Below are positions 37,063-45,276 of a stretch of DNA of 45,452 nt, one piece after another (the stretch's first letter is position 1; every line of letters begins with the position of its first letter). The notes under the pieces were generated by a model, which had not been told where the DNA came from, ran no database searches, and saw only the letters and a program-made list of their open reading frames with translations. Origin of the DNA: an uncultured Selenomonadales bacterium. GTDB lineage: Bacteria > Bacillota > Negativicutes > Selenomonadales > Selenomonadaceae. Location: the NCBI GenBank assembly GCA_937901445.1, contig CALDHY010000016.1, positions 1 to 45,452 of the forward strand. The letters are read 5' to 3'. The translations under genes were made by a program, and so were the position numbers.

Positions 37063-37956
37063 ATGAGAATAGCAATTTTAAGTTTAACGACAGCAGGTTT
37101 TGAACTTGCAAAAAAAATATCCGCGCAAATTGGCGGACAAATTTTTTATAAAGGACGAGATTTTGACAGCTTAAAAAATTTTGTTGCAGATATTTTTGAA
37201 AAGTTCGACGGTTTAATTTTTATCTGCGCGACGGGAATTGCAGTTAGAATAATCGCTCCGCACATTGTAAGCAAACTTAGCGATCCTGCAGTAATTGTAA
37301 TTGACGAACGCGGGCGAAATGTTATCAGCTTGTTAAGCGGACACGTTGGCGGCGGCAATGATTTAACTTTGAAAATTGCAACTGCGATTAATGCAAATCC
37401 CGTGATAACAACTGCAACAGACGTTGAAAATAAATTCGCCGCTGACAGTTTCGCCGCAAAACAGGGATTAATTCCAACGCCGAAAAGTGCAATAAAAGCG
37501 ATAAATGCGGCAGTCCTGCGCGAGGAACCAGTTTATTTGACGGCGGGTAATGTTACACTGAATTTAATTCCGCAAAAATTAATTGCCGGTATTGGTTGCA
37601 AGCGCGGCACTTCAACAGAAAAAATTTCTGCCGCCGTAAATTCAGCCTGTGAAATGATTAATCAGCCGGTTGAAAGAATAAAACTTTTGGCAAGCGTCGA
37701 TATTAAACGTGATGAAAGCGGCTTGATTGAGTTTGCAAAAAATTTGGGCGTCGAAATAAAATTTTTCAGCGTCGAAGAATTGGCAAAAAAAATTGCCGAA
37801 TATAAACTTTCAGAATCAGAATTTGTGAAAGCTACACTCGGCGTGGGGAATGTTTGCGAGGCGGCGGCTCTTTGCTGCGTGGAAAAAGCGCGCTTCGCCC
37901 TTACCAAAAAAAGTTTTGACGGCGTAACAGTTGCTTTAATTTGGCAAAAAATTTAA
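37063..37956 (+). CDS. cbiG: Cobalt-precorrin-5A hydrolase CbiG
   Basis: CbiG opens the C-20/C-21 delta-lactone of cobalt-precorrin-5A, releasing acetaldehyde, in the anaerobic cobalamin pathway. Starting from MRIAILSL the protein is 297 residues. The N-terminal domain has CATGIAVR (55-62) and DPAVIVIDERGRNVISLLSG (74-93), typical of the family. The C-terminal domain has GIGCKRGTS (176-184) and GVGNVCEAAA (260-269). It is on the short side for CbiG (often about 340 residues), mainly in the linker between domains. An in-frame ATG at 37015 is rejected: it lies in the terminator stem and upstream of the -10 box. No SD precedes 37063, so the transcript may be leaderless. cbiH follows after the antisense HNH-like gene. 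Confidence 0.92.
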   Translation: MRIAILSLTTAGFELAKKISAQIGGQIFYKGRDFDSLKNFVADIFEKFDGLIFICATGIAVRIIAPHIVSKLSDPAVIVIDERGRNVISLLSGHVGGGNDLTLKIATAINANPVITTATDVENKFAADSFAAKQGLIPTPKSAIKAINAAVLREEPVYLTAGNVTLNLIPQKLIAGIGCKRGTSTEKISAAVNSACEMINQPVERIKLLASVDIKRDESGLIEFAKNLGVEIKFFSVEELAKKIAEYKLSESEFVKATLGVGNVCEAAALCCVEKARFALTKKSFDGVTVALIWQKI

Positions 37957-38225
37957 TCTTCGTCAACGTCAGACCATTCAAGATTATCAGCGCGGTTATC
38001 TTGTTTATTGCCGTTTTTATGAATGACAAACGGTTTATTGTCGGGATTCGGTACAAAATTTTGAGCCACAAGATATTTGACTTCAAAAACTTCAGACTTG
38101 CCGTCCTTTGTCAAAGTTACAACCGGATTACCTTTAGCGTTGATTCTTTGTGGTATAATTTTTCCTTGATTAGCGCGTGAAATTCTTTTTTTCTTTGCCT
38201 TTTCTTTTCTTCTGTCAACAGTCAT
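37953..38225 (-). CDS. Small HNH-endonuclease-like protein, antisense within the cbi cluster
   Basis: Ninety residues with ATG at 38225, chosen because GGAGG lies 7 bases upstream. The first 20 residues are very basic (MTVDRRKEKAKKKRISRANQ). A beta-rich middle follows, then VAQNFVPNPDNKPFVIHKNG and NRADNLEWSD. That end matches the HNH_3/NUMOD4-associated pattern of phage and homing endonucleases (F-x-PNPDNKP..H-x-N-G-N...NLEW). The His and the later Asn are present, but there is no N-terminal NUMOD4 domain and no clear third metal ligand, so catalysis is doubtful and DNA binding more likely. Its stop overlaps that of cbiG by two bases, tail to tail. It has its own promoter at 38247-38275. It looks like a small mobile passenger gene. 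Confidence 0.7.
   Translation of the reverse strand: MTVDRRKEKAKKKRISRANQGKIIPQRINAKGNPVVTLTKDGKSEVFEVKYLVAQNFVPNPDNKPFVIHKNGNKQDNRADNLEWSDVDED
38151..38159 (+). promoter_or_regulatory. Possible extended -10 promoter for cbiH
   Basis: TGGTATAAT within the antisense HNH-like gene is a perfect extended -10 on the plus strand, about 110 bases before cbiH. No good -35 lies at the right distance. It could give cbiH its own transcript despite the inserted gene; otherwise cbiGHJ would be read as one message across it. Confidence 0.35.
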
Positions 38226-38246
38226 AAAAATTCCTCCTTCAGTAAA

Positions 38247-38275
38247 AATATATAAAAAATTTCTCAAGAGGTCAA
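38247..38275 (-). promoter_or_regulatory. Promoter of the HNH-like gene
   Basis: On the minus strand TTGACC (38275-38270), a 17-base spacer and TATATT (38252-38247): close to the sigma-A consensus at ideal spacing. It starts transcription near 38240, just before the GGAGG of the small gene. It overlaps the cbiH ribosome-binding region, so the two genes compete for the same DNA. Confidence 0.7.
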
Positions 38276-38277
38276 TT

Positions 38278-39015
38278 ATGAAAATTGGAAAAATAACAAT
38301 AGTGGGATTAGGTCCCGGAAATATTTCAGAAATGACGCCAAAAGCGCGGCTTGCTATTGAAACTGCTGAAGTTATCGCCGGTTACAACATCTATATAAAA
38401 TTAATTCCTGAAATTATCGGCGGCAAAAAAATTATTGGTACGGCAATGATGCAGGAAGTTGCACGCTGTCAAATGGCGATTGAAGAATCCCGCGCCGGTA
38501 AAAGTGTTGCAGTTATTTCAAGCGGCGACGCCGGAATTTACGGAATGGCGGGCTTAATTATCGATATGATTTTGAAACTGCCGGAAAGTGAACAACCAAA
38601 ATTTGAAGTTGTAGCGGGCGTTTCAGCAGTCAACGCGGCGGCGGCAATTTTGGGTGCGCCCTTAATGCACGATTTCGCAGTTATCAGTTTAAGCGATTTA
38701 ATGACGGATTGGGAACTGATAAAAAAGCGCGTCGAATGCGCGGCGGCGGGCGATTTTGTAATTGCGCTGTACAATCCCAAAAGTAAAAAGCGCGTCACAA
38801 ATATTTTGGAAGTGCAACAAATTTTACTGCGGTATAAAAATAAAAATACACCCGTTGGAATTGTCACGAACGCAGGGCGAATTGACGAACGAAAAGTTAT
38901 TTCGACGCTGGAAAATTTTACCAATGAAGAAATAAATATGTTTTCGCTGGTACTTATTGGCAACTCTCAAACGTACGTAAAAGCGGGCTTTATGATAACT
39001 CCTCGCGGTTATTAA
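38278..39015 (+). CDS. cbiH: Cobalt-precorrin-3 (C17)-methyltransferase CbiH
   Basis: An SAM-dependent tetrapyrrole methylase of 245 residues, the usual length. In the anaerobic pathway CbiH methylates C-17 and contracts the ring to give cobalt-precorrin-4. Family motifs seen: VGLGPGN (9-15) in the SAM-binding loop, SSGDAGIYGMAG (81-92), VVAGVSAVNAAAA (about 111-123) and YNPKSKKR (about 164-171), the last characteristic of the CobJ/CbiH branch. ATG at 38278 has AGAGG a few bases upstream. The next gene is cbiJ after a 143-base gap (39016-39158) with no clear gene or terminator. Confidence 0.95.
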   Translation: MKIGKITIVGLGPGNISEMTPKARLAIETAEVIAGYNIYIKLIPEIIGGKKIIGTAMMQEVARCQMAIEESRAGKSVAVISSGDAGIYGMAGLIIDMILKLPESEQPKFEVVAGVSAVNAAAAILGAPLMHDFAVISLSDLMTDWELIKKRVECAAAGDFVIALYNPKSKKRVTNILEVQQILLRYKNKNTPVGIVTNAGRIDERKVISTLENFTNEEINMFSLVLIGNSQTYVKAGFMITPRGY

Positions 39016-39158
39016 GGGCTGTAAATGCCCATATTTGCAATTTTAATTTTTACAAAGGAAATTTACCAAAAAGGAGCTAAACACGCCTTGTAGGGCACGT
39101 CAGACGCCTCAGAATCGATTTTTTTAGCGCAGATAATTTTTTTGGAGTTGGTAAAACG

Positions 39159-39923
39159 TTGAAAATATTTTTAATGGCAGGAACTGAAGACGGGCGCAAA
39201 CTTGCCGAATTTTTGTTAAGCAACGGCTTTGAAGTTACGGCGTCAGTTGTCAGCGAATACGGCAAAAAACTTTTGGAACAATACGCCGGAATTTTTATTA
39301 ATGACAAAAAACTTGACGCCGCCGAGCTTGCCGAAATTTTAAAAGTTGGAAATTTTGCCGCACTGGTTGACGCAAGCCACCCTTACGCCGTAAACGCCTC
39401 TAAAAACGCTCTTGACGCCTGCGCAAGGGTAAATATACCTTACATTCGTTTTGAACGCGCTACGGGCTTTACAGCGCATTTGAGGGCATATCACGTTTCA
39501 AGCTACGAAGAAGCGGCACTCAAGGCGGCTGAACTCGGCAAAAATATTTTTCTTACCATCGGCAGTCGTAATTTAAAAATTTTCGTTGAACTTTTGAAAG
39601 ACTGTAATATAACTGCGCGAGTGTTACCGACGGCTGAAATTTTGGCGCAATGTGAAAATTTGGGCTTGACGCCAAAACAAATTATCGCCGTGCAAGGTCC
39701 TTTCTCAACCGAATTAAATATTGAAATGTTTAAGCACGCGCAAGCTGAAGTTATAGTGACGAAAGACAGCGGGCAAATTGGCGGCGCAGATACAAAAATT
39801 GCCGCCGCGCAGATTTTAAATTTGCCGGTTGTCGTGATTGACAGACCGAAAATTTCATATCCGAACGTGGCAGCAACTTTCGAGGAAGTTTTAAAATTTT
39901 TAGCTTTGAAAGGGGAAATATAA
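39159..39923 (+). CDS. cbiJ: Cobalt-precorrin-6A reductase CbiJ
   Basis: An NAD(P)H-dependent reductase of 254 residues that reduces the C-18/C-19 double bond of cobalt-precorrin-6A. Motifs of the CobK/CbiJ family: MAGTEDGRKLA near the N terminus, VDASHPYA with an S-KNALDAC helix, VLPTAEILAQCENLG, AVQGPFSTELN and VTKDSGQIGGADTK, then VVVIDRP. The start is TTG at 39159, with GGAG at 39144-39147; the first ATG, five codons later, would cut off the first beta strand (KIFLM). The lipoprotein gene starts two bases after its stop, with its SD (AAAGGGGA) inside the end of cbiJ, so the two are translationally linked. Confidence 0.93.
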   Translation: MKIFLMAGTEDGRKLAEFLLSNGFEVTASVVSEYGKKLLEQYAGIFINDKKLDAAELAEILKVGNFAALVDASHPYAVNASKNALDACARVNIPYIRFERATGFTAHLRAYHVSSYEEAALKAAELGKNIFLTIGSRNLKIFVELLKDCNITARVLPTAEILAQCENLGLTPKQIIAVQGPFSTELNIEMFKHAQAEVIVTKDSGQIGGADTKIAAAQILNLPVVVIDRPKISYPNVAATFEEVLKFLALKGEI

Positions 39924-39925
39924 AA

Positions 39926-40387
39926 ATGAAATCGACACTAAAAAAAATTATCACTTTCGCAATTTTGATTGGCGGCTTGACATTGACGGGTTGCGGCGGC
40001 GCAAATGCAACTGAAAATACATCGCCGGAACCTGCCGCAAAATTAAAAATTACTGTCGGCGATAAGGTTTTATTTGCAACTTTGGAAGACAATGCAACCG
40101 TTAAAGATTTCGTGTCAAAACTTCCAACAACTTTAAAAATGGAAAATCTTTACGGGCGCGAAATGTGTTACCGTTACGGCGCGGGCGGGCTTGCTGAAGC
40201 TGCAACTCGTGATGACCGTTATGAAATTGGCGATATTGTTTACTGGAAGCCGCGCGGCAGTTTTGTAATTTTGTACAAGCAAAACGGCGAAGAGTTTGAG
40301 CGCGTGCAACTCGGACACATTGAAAGCGGCGTAGAAATTTTTAACGGACTCGGTACAACCGAAATTAAATTTGAATTAGTTGAGTAA
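39926..40387 (+). CDS. Cyclophilin-like lipoprotein
   Basis: A 153-residue protein with a lipoprotein signal: a basic start (MKSTLKK), a hydrophobic core and lipobox LTGC with the lipidated Cys at 23. After a short Asn/Glu/Pro linker comes a compact beta domain resembling the cyclophilin-like family (PF18050-type): ITVGDKVLFATLEDNATVKD, then GREMCYRYG, then a strand pair with GDIVYWKP and LGHIESGVEIF. Members of that family lack proven peptidyl-prolyl isomerase activity. Being two bases after cbiJ it is co-expressed with cobalamin genes; a role in cobalt or corrinoid handling at the envelope is only a guess. It ends three bases from the convergent flavin-reductase gene. Confidence 0.8.
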   Translation: MKSTLKKIITFAILIGGLTLTGCGGANATENTSPEPAAKLKITVGDKVLFATLEDNATVKDFVSKLPTTLKMENLYGREMCYRYGAGGLAEAATRDDRYEIGDIVYWKPRGSFVILYKQNGEEFERVQLGHIESGVEIFNGLGTTEIKFELVE

Positions 40388-40390
40388 AAA

Positions 40391-40942
40391 TTATTCTTCC
40401 AAAATGTAAGCCATTAAAATTTCGCCGTAATAGGCAATGTGCGGCGTTTCATTCGCTCCGACGTGCGAGCCGTCAACGCCTTCAGGATAAAATTTTTTGA
40501 AGCGGTACGAAATATTTTTGATAGGCTGGACTTGTTCAAAGACAACGCGACATTCAATCGTAAGCGGCAACTCTTTAATCGCCGGCGGACGAATCATTTC
40601 GGCATCAACCAAATGTGCACCTGCGCGAGCAAGTTTGTCCACTTCACGCCCGCTTTGACTGCCGCACATACCAATAATTTTTGCCGCCTCTTTTTCGTAC
40701 TTGCCGCCGTAAGGTACGCAAATTGTAAATTCGCCCGTGCGTTCCAAAAGTTCAACGGTAAAGCGGCTATCTCTTACATACGCGGTAAAAATTGGCGTTC
40801 CCCATTCAATTCCGATACTGCCCCAGCCGATAGTCATTGCGTTAATACAATCTTCAGCTTCACTTGTCAGCAAAATTCCTTTCGGCATTGCTTTAAAAAT
40901 TTCGCCCGCGTAGTCAAAAATGTTAATTTCTTTCTTAATCAA
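40391..40942 (-). CDS. Flavin-reductase-like FMN-binding split-barrel protein
   Basis: A 183-residue protein of the flavoredoxin/flavin-reductase family. Diagnostic residues: INAMTIGWGSIGIEWGTPIF (about 33-52), YVRDSRFT (about 55-62) and FTICVPYGG (about 72-80), which form the FMN site. GVDGSHVGANETPHIAYYG near the C terminus is typical of the clostridial-type branch. Members reduce flavins or bind FMN; the substrate here is unknown. The start is TTG at 40942 with AAAGGG upstream, 15 bases after the polC stop, so it is the last gene of the minus-strand group. Since flavin reductases can reduce cob(II)yrinates (CobR), a link with corrin reduction is possible but unproven. Confidence 0.85.
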   Translation of the reverse strand: MIKKEINIFDYAGEIFKAMPKGILLTSEAEDCINAMTIGWGSIGIEWGTPIFTAYVRDSRFTVELLERTGEFTICVPYGGKYEKEAAKIIGMCGSQSGREVDKLARAGAHLVDAEMIRPPAIKELPLTIECRVVFEQVQPIKNISYRFKKFYPEGVDGSHVGANETPHIAYYGEILMAYILEE

Positions 40943-40957
40943 ATAAAAACACCCTTT

Positions 40958-43900
40958 CTAAAAATCAAATAAACTTGTCTGGTTACTTTCGGCAAGCCCT
41001 TTCAAACAGCCGTGCTCCTGCAGTGCGGCTATACTTGTTCTTGTGATACTTGCACGATTTTTTAAATCTTCAATCGAAGCGAATTTTCCGGCTTGTCTTG
41101 CAGTTGCGATATTTTGAGCGGCAGTTTCACCAACGCCGGTTAAAGCTTGTAACGGCGGCAACAAAGAATTTTTCAGCATAATAAATTTATTGGCGTCAGA
41201 TTTATACAAGTCAACACGTTCAAAAGTAAAGCCGCGCAGTAACATTTCATAGGCAAGTTGCATAACCGCCAAAGTTCCCTCTTCCTTAACTTCAAGTTCG
41301 CGCTCGTTTGAAAGTTTTTCCAACTCGTCAATCTTAGATTTAATGTGACTTTTACCCTTGCTGATTTCCTGCGCGTCAAATTCATCCGCACGAATTGAAA
41401 AGTAAGAACAATAATAAGCAAGCGGGTAATGAACTTTACAATAAGCAATTCTGTAAGCCATTATAACATAAGCCGTAGCGTGCGCGCGCGGAAACAGATA
41501 TTTAATCTTTTGGCAAGAATCAATGTACCAATCCGGCACATTGTGCGCCTTTAAATCTTCGACAGCATCGGCGGCAATACCTTTACCCTTGCGCACATTT
41601 TCCATAATTTTAAAAGACTTCAGCGCGTCGACGCCGTGATGAATCAAGTACATCATAATATCATCACGCGCCGAAATTGCATCTTTCAACGTGCAAATTT
41701 TTTGTTTAATTAAATCCTGCGCGTTGCCGAGCCAAACGTCTGTCCCGTGCGAAAAGCCGGAAATTCTAACCAAATCACTGAAACAGTTGGGCGTTGTATC
41801 GTCAATCATCTTTTGAGTAAAACTTGTACGAAATTCAGGGATACCGAAAGTGCCGCTGTTTGTACCAATTTGTCGCGGCGTTAAATTAATTGCGTCAGTC
41901 GAATTGAAAATGCTAAGCGTGGCTTTATCGTCAAGCGGAATTGTCAACGGGTCAATGTGAGTTAAATTTTCCAACATTTTTATAACGGTAGGATCATCGT
42001 GTCCGAGAATATCCAACTTGACAAGGCGCGAGCTGATTGAGTGATAGTCAAAGTGCGTTGTAATTGTGTCTGCAGATTTTTTACCGGCTGGGTGTTGAAT
42101 CGGCGAAAAATAATGTATATCCATATCACGCGGTACAACCATAATACCGGCGGGATGTTGCCCTGAAGTAGTTTTGACGCCCAAGCAACCCTGCGAAAGT
42201 TTAACCATGTATGAGCCGTGCTTTTTGAGTTCCTGCGCGGCTAAATATTTTTTGGTGTAGACAAAGGCGGTTTTTTCGGCAATAGTCATAATACTGCCGG
42301 CGCGGTAAACATTGTGGCGACCAAATAAAATTTCGGTGTATTTGTGCGCGGCAGATTGATATTCGCCGGAAAAATTTAAATCAATGTCAGGGACTTTATC
42401 GCCGTCAAATCCCAAAAATACCGCAAAAGGTATATCGTGTCCATCCTTCGTCAAAGGATAACCGCACACTGGGCAATTTTTATCTTTCAAGTCGTAGCCG
42501 CAATTCACCGAGCCGTCAGTAAAAAATTTTGTGTATTGACATTTTGGGCAGCGATAGTGCGGCGGCAAGGGATTAACTTCAGTAATTCCAGTCATTGTTG
42601 CAACGAACGAAGAGCCGACCGAGCCGCGCGAGCCTACCAAATAGCCGTCGTCATTGGATTTTTTAACCAACATTTGCGCGATTAAATACAAACTGGAAAA
42701 GCCGTGTGCAATAATAGGCTTAAGTTCCTGTTGCAGTCTGTCTTCAACAACTTTTGGCAAATTTTCGCCGTACAATCTGCGCGCCTTTGAATATGACATA
42801 TTTTTAATTTCGTCATCTGCGCCGGGGATTGCGGGCGAATACAAGCCGTCGGGAATTGGTTTTAAAACTTCGACAGAATCAGCAATTTTATTGGGATTTG
42901 TAACAACTGCCGCGTACGCTAAATCTTTATCCAAATAATCAAATTCTGCAAGCATTTCTTCAGTTGTACGCAAGTAAATTGGCGGCTGAATATTTGCATC
43001 GCTAAAACCTTTGCCGTTCATCATAATTGCGCGGTAAATCCAATCATCTTTGTTTAAAAAATGTGCGTCACAAGTTGCAACCAGCGGCTTATTTAATTTC
43101 TGCGCGAGGGCGGCAACTTTTTTGTTAATGTCAATTAAATCTTCGTCATTTTGAATAGCAGGAAATTTTTCACTGCGCTTTAAAAAGTCGTTATTATGGA
43201 AGGGCTGAATTTCCAAGTAGTCATAAAAATTGGCAATTTCTTCAATTTCAGTTTTAGATTTACCGTCGACAATGGCGCGTATCAATTCGCCCGCTTCGCA
43301 CGCCGAGCCGATGATTAAACCTTCACGAAAATTTTTTAAAATATCTTTCGGGATACGCGGCGTATATTTGAAAAATTTAAGTTGACTAAGTGAAACAAGG
43401 CGGTAAAGATTTTCCAAGCCGATTTTATTTTTGGCAAGTAAAATTATATGATTGGCAAAATTCTGTTCAACGTCTTCAACAAGATAACCTTCCATACCGT
43501 AAATAATTTTTATTGGCGTGCCTTTTTTGGCAAGTTTAGCGGCAGTGTCGGCGGCTTCAGGGAAGGCTTGAATAACGCCGTGATCCGTTATCGCAACTGA
43601 CGACCAGCCCCAATTTGCGGCGGTAGTAATTAAAGTTTCCGGCGAAATTACGGCGTCCATTTGGCTCATTGTTGTATGTACGTGCAATTCGACGCGCTTA
43701 ATTTCGGCGTTATCCATTCGCGCAGATTCTGTTTCAGTTTCAAGCGGCTCCACTTTTTCAAACATTAAAACATTTTCTTTAAGATAATCATCACGTTTGA
43801 CGTTGCCGCGCACTTTAACGCGCATTCCGGATTTTAAAGTTTCGACAAGTTTAACGGCGTTTTCTTTTGAGCCGTTGGTAAAAAATTTCTTGCAAATAAT

Positions 43901-44398
43901 ACCGTCCGTATCGTCAATCACGCTGAAAGTTAAGACGCAGGAGCCCTTTTCAAATTCGCGCAGATTTACGCCGTAACCGTAGGTAACTTTTTCAATATCT
44001 GCGCCAATTACGCCTTCGATAATAATTTTTTCGTCGCTGTCTTTAAGGTTTTCAATTTTAGAAATTTCGCCGTTAATCTTGCCGCTGGTTTTATCGCCGT
44101 CAGAATTTTTGCCGTCAGACTTTTTGGGGGCGGCAGATTTTTTTTCAACCTTAGGCGGCGGCTCGGAAATTTCTTTAAGCGTGAAATTAAATTCGGCTTC
44201 AACTTTATATTTTTCGGCAAAGAAATTTTTTACAGTTTCTGCGTTAAGATTTTCAGTTGAAGTTGCTGAAATAATCCATTGGCGAATTTCCGGCACTACG
44301 ATAACTTCAACATCGCTGCAACTTTGTAATTCTGAAAGACTTTCGCACATTTCGGCGGGGAATTTTTTATTTTTGGGAACAATTTTATATTTATCCAT
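40958..44398 (-). CDS. polC: DNA polymerase III alpha subunit PolC, without the exonuclease domain
   Basis: The replicative polymerase of low-GC Gram-positives. It has 1146 residues, against about 1430 for Bacillus subtilis PolC. Order: a variable N-terminal region with a charged linker (1-120), OB domain (about 125-215), PHP domain (HVHTTMSQMD with His 239 and 241; ITDHG 270-274), palm, zinc site (Cys 617, 620, 642, 645; C633 nearby), PDIDLNFSGE (670-679) with catalytic Asp 671 and 673, KLDILGHDDP (Asp 796), beta-binding and helix-hairpin-helix regions, and a C-terminal clamp motif QTSLFDF. The DnaQ-like 3'-5' exonuclease normally inserted inside PHP is missing: GMEGYLVEDV (301-310) is followed within about seven residues by HIILLAKN (317-324). 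No frameshift or gap is visible. ATG at 44398 has GGGAGG six bases upstream and overlaps the end of cbiF by eight bases. Confidence 0.95.
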   Translation of the reverse strand: MDKYKIVPKNKKFPAEMCESLSELQSCSDVEVIVVPEIRQWIISATSTENLNAETVKNFFAEKYKVEAEFNFTLKEISEPPPKVEKKSAAPKKSDGKNSDGDKTSGKINGEISKIENLKDSDEKIIIEGVIGADIEKVTYGYGVNLREFEKGSCVLTFSVIDDTDGIICKKFFTNGSKENAVKLVETLKSGMRVKVRGNVKRDDYLKENVLMFEKVEPLETETESARMDNAEIKRVELHVHTTMSQMDAVISPETLITTAANWGWSSVAITDHGVIQAFPEAADTAAKLAKKGTPIKIIYGMEGYLVEDVEQNFANHIILLAKNKIGLENLYRLVSLSQLKFFKYTPRIPKDILKNFREGLIIGSACEAGELIRAIVDGKSKTEIEEIANFYDYLEIQPFHNNDFLKRSEKFPAIQNDEDLIDINKKVAALAQKLNKPLVATCDAHFLNKDDWIYRAIMMNGKGFSDANIQPPIYLRTTEEMLAEFDYLDKDLAYAAVVTNPNKIADSVEVLKPIPDGLYSPAIPGADDEIKNMSYSKARRLYGENLPKVVEDRLQQELKPIIAHGFSSLYLIAQMLVKKSNDDGYLVGSRGSVGSSFVATMTGITEVNPLPPHYRCPKCQYTKFFTDGSVNCGYDLKDKNCPVCGYPLTKDGHDIPFAVFLGFDGDKVPDIDLNFSGEYQSAAHKYTEILFGRHNVYRAGSIMTIAEKTAFVYTKKYLAAQELKKHGSYMVKLSQGCLGVKTTSGQHPAGIMVVPRDMDIHYFSPIQHPAGKKSADTITTHFDYHSISSRLVKLDILGHDDPTVIKMLENLTHIDPLTIPLDDKATLSIFNSTDAINLTPRQIGTNSGTFGIPEFRTSFTQKMIDDTTPNCFSDLVRISGFSHGTDVWLGNAQDLIKQKICTLKDAISARDDIMMYLIHHGVDALKSFKIMENVRKGKGIAADAVEDLKAHNVPDWYIDSCQKIKYLFPRAHATAYVIMAYRIAYCKVHYPLAYYCSYFSIRADEFDAQEISKGKSHIKSKIDELEKLSNERELEVKEEGTLAVMQLAYEMLLRGFTFERVDLYKSDANKFIMLKNSLLPPLQALTGVGETAAQNIATARQAGKFASIEDLKNRASITRTSIAALQEHGCLKGLAESNQTSLFDF

Positions 44399-45152
44399 TC
44401 AAGCCTCCCTTTCTGAACATATGGCTAAAATTCGGCGAATATAACTGCGATTTTTCGTAATTTTTATTAAGGCACTCTCCAACAATGATTAAGGCGGTAC
44501 GTTCGATTTTTTCAGATTTAACCTGCGCGACGATATTTTGTAAGTTGCCGCGCAAAACTTTTTCATCTTGCCACGACGCTTTTTGAACAACTGCAACCGG
44601 TGTATCTGCACTCAAGCCCGCCGAAAGTAAATCTGCAACAACATTTTCAATCAAGCCTATTGAAAGGAAAATGCAAAGAGTAGTTTTGTGCTGTGCAAGA
44701 TTTTTCAGTGATTCTTTTTCGGGTACGGGCGTTTTGCCGCCTGCGCGAGTGATTATAACAGTTTGAGTAACGCCGGGCAAAGTATATTCTTGCTTGAGAG
44801 TAGCCGCCGCCGCCAAAAACGAACTTACGCCCGGCACAATTTCAACGGCGATATTTTTTTCTTCGAGAATGTCAATTTGTTCCTGAATTGCGCCATAAAT
44901 TGCGGGGTCGCCGGTGTGCAAGCGTACGATATTTTTATTTTGAGAATTTGCACTTTCGATAACTGCTATAACTTCATCAAGCGTCATTGTGGCGGAGTTG
45001 TAAATTTCGGCGTCAACTTTGCAATTTTTCAAAAGTTCAGGATTAACCAAAGATCCGGCGTAAATTACAACGTCAGCCTCGCGCAGGAGTCGTTGTCCCT
45101 TGACTGTAATTAATTCAGGGTCGCCCGCGCCCGCGCCTACAATATATATCAT
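44391..45152 (-). CDS. cbiF: Cobalt-precorrin-4 (C11)-methyltransferase CbiF
   Basis: An SAM-dependent methylase of 253 residues that methylates C-11 of cobalt-precorrin-4 to give cobalt-precorrin-5A, the substrate of CbiG. Motifs: VGAGAGDPELITVKG (5-19), YAGSLVNPELL, RLHTGDPAIYGA (77-88), VPGVSSFLAAAA (about 105-116) and ITRAGGKTPVP, the last specific to the CbiF/CobM branch. ATG at 45152 has GGAAG about 10 bases upstream. Its last eight bases overlap the polC start, so the two are translated from one message. The leader upstream holds the 55-bp repeat and no cobalamin riboswitch that I can see. Confidence 0.95.
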   Translation of the reverse strand: MIYIVGAGAGDPELITVKGQRLLREADVVIYAGSLVNPELLKNCKVDAEIYNSATMTLDEVIAVIESANSQNKNIVRLHTGDPAIYGAIQEQIDILEEKNIAVEIVPGVSSFLAAAATLKQEYTLPGVTQTVIITRAGGKTPVPEKESLKNLAQHKTTLCIFLSIGLIENVVADLLSAGLSADTPVAVVQKASWQDEKVLRGNLQNIVAQVKSEKIERTALIIVGECLNKNYEKSQLYSPNFSHMFRKGGLNG

Positions 45153-45179
45153 TTCAATTTACTTCCTTTCTGCCGCTAC

Positions 45180-45234
45180 AATTCGATTTAAGCGATTTAA
45201 ATATTTTTTAATATAAAAGTACCAAAAACCGCCG
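45180..45234. repeat. 55-bp direct repeat, copy 1 (upstream of cbiF)
   Basis: Identical to 45398-45452 over 55 bases, offset 218. It contains a tandem pair CGATTTAAG CGATTTAAA and an AT-rich core, and lies 28 bases upstream of cbiF. In this copy it could hold the cbiF-polC promoter, but no convincing -35/-10 pair is visible on the minus strand. Confidence 0.9.
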
Positions 45235-45276
45235 AAAATGCAAGCTAGCCCTATTCAAGCGCGCGTAGAGGCTTAA

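Noticed and set aside
40958..44398. Frameshift or sequencing gap as the reason for the short PolC
   Set aside because: The frame is continuous and flanking PHP segments join smoothly at GMEGYLVEDV and HIILLAKN, so a clean absence of the domain is more likely. An assembly deletion cannot be fully excluded.
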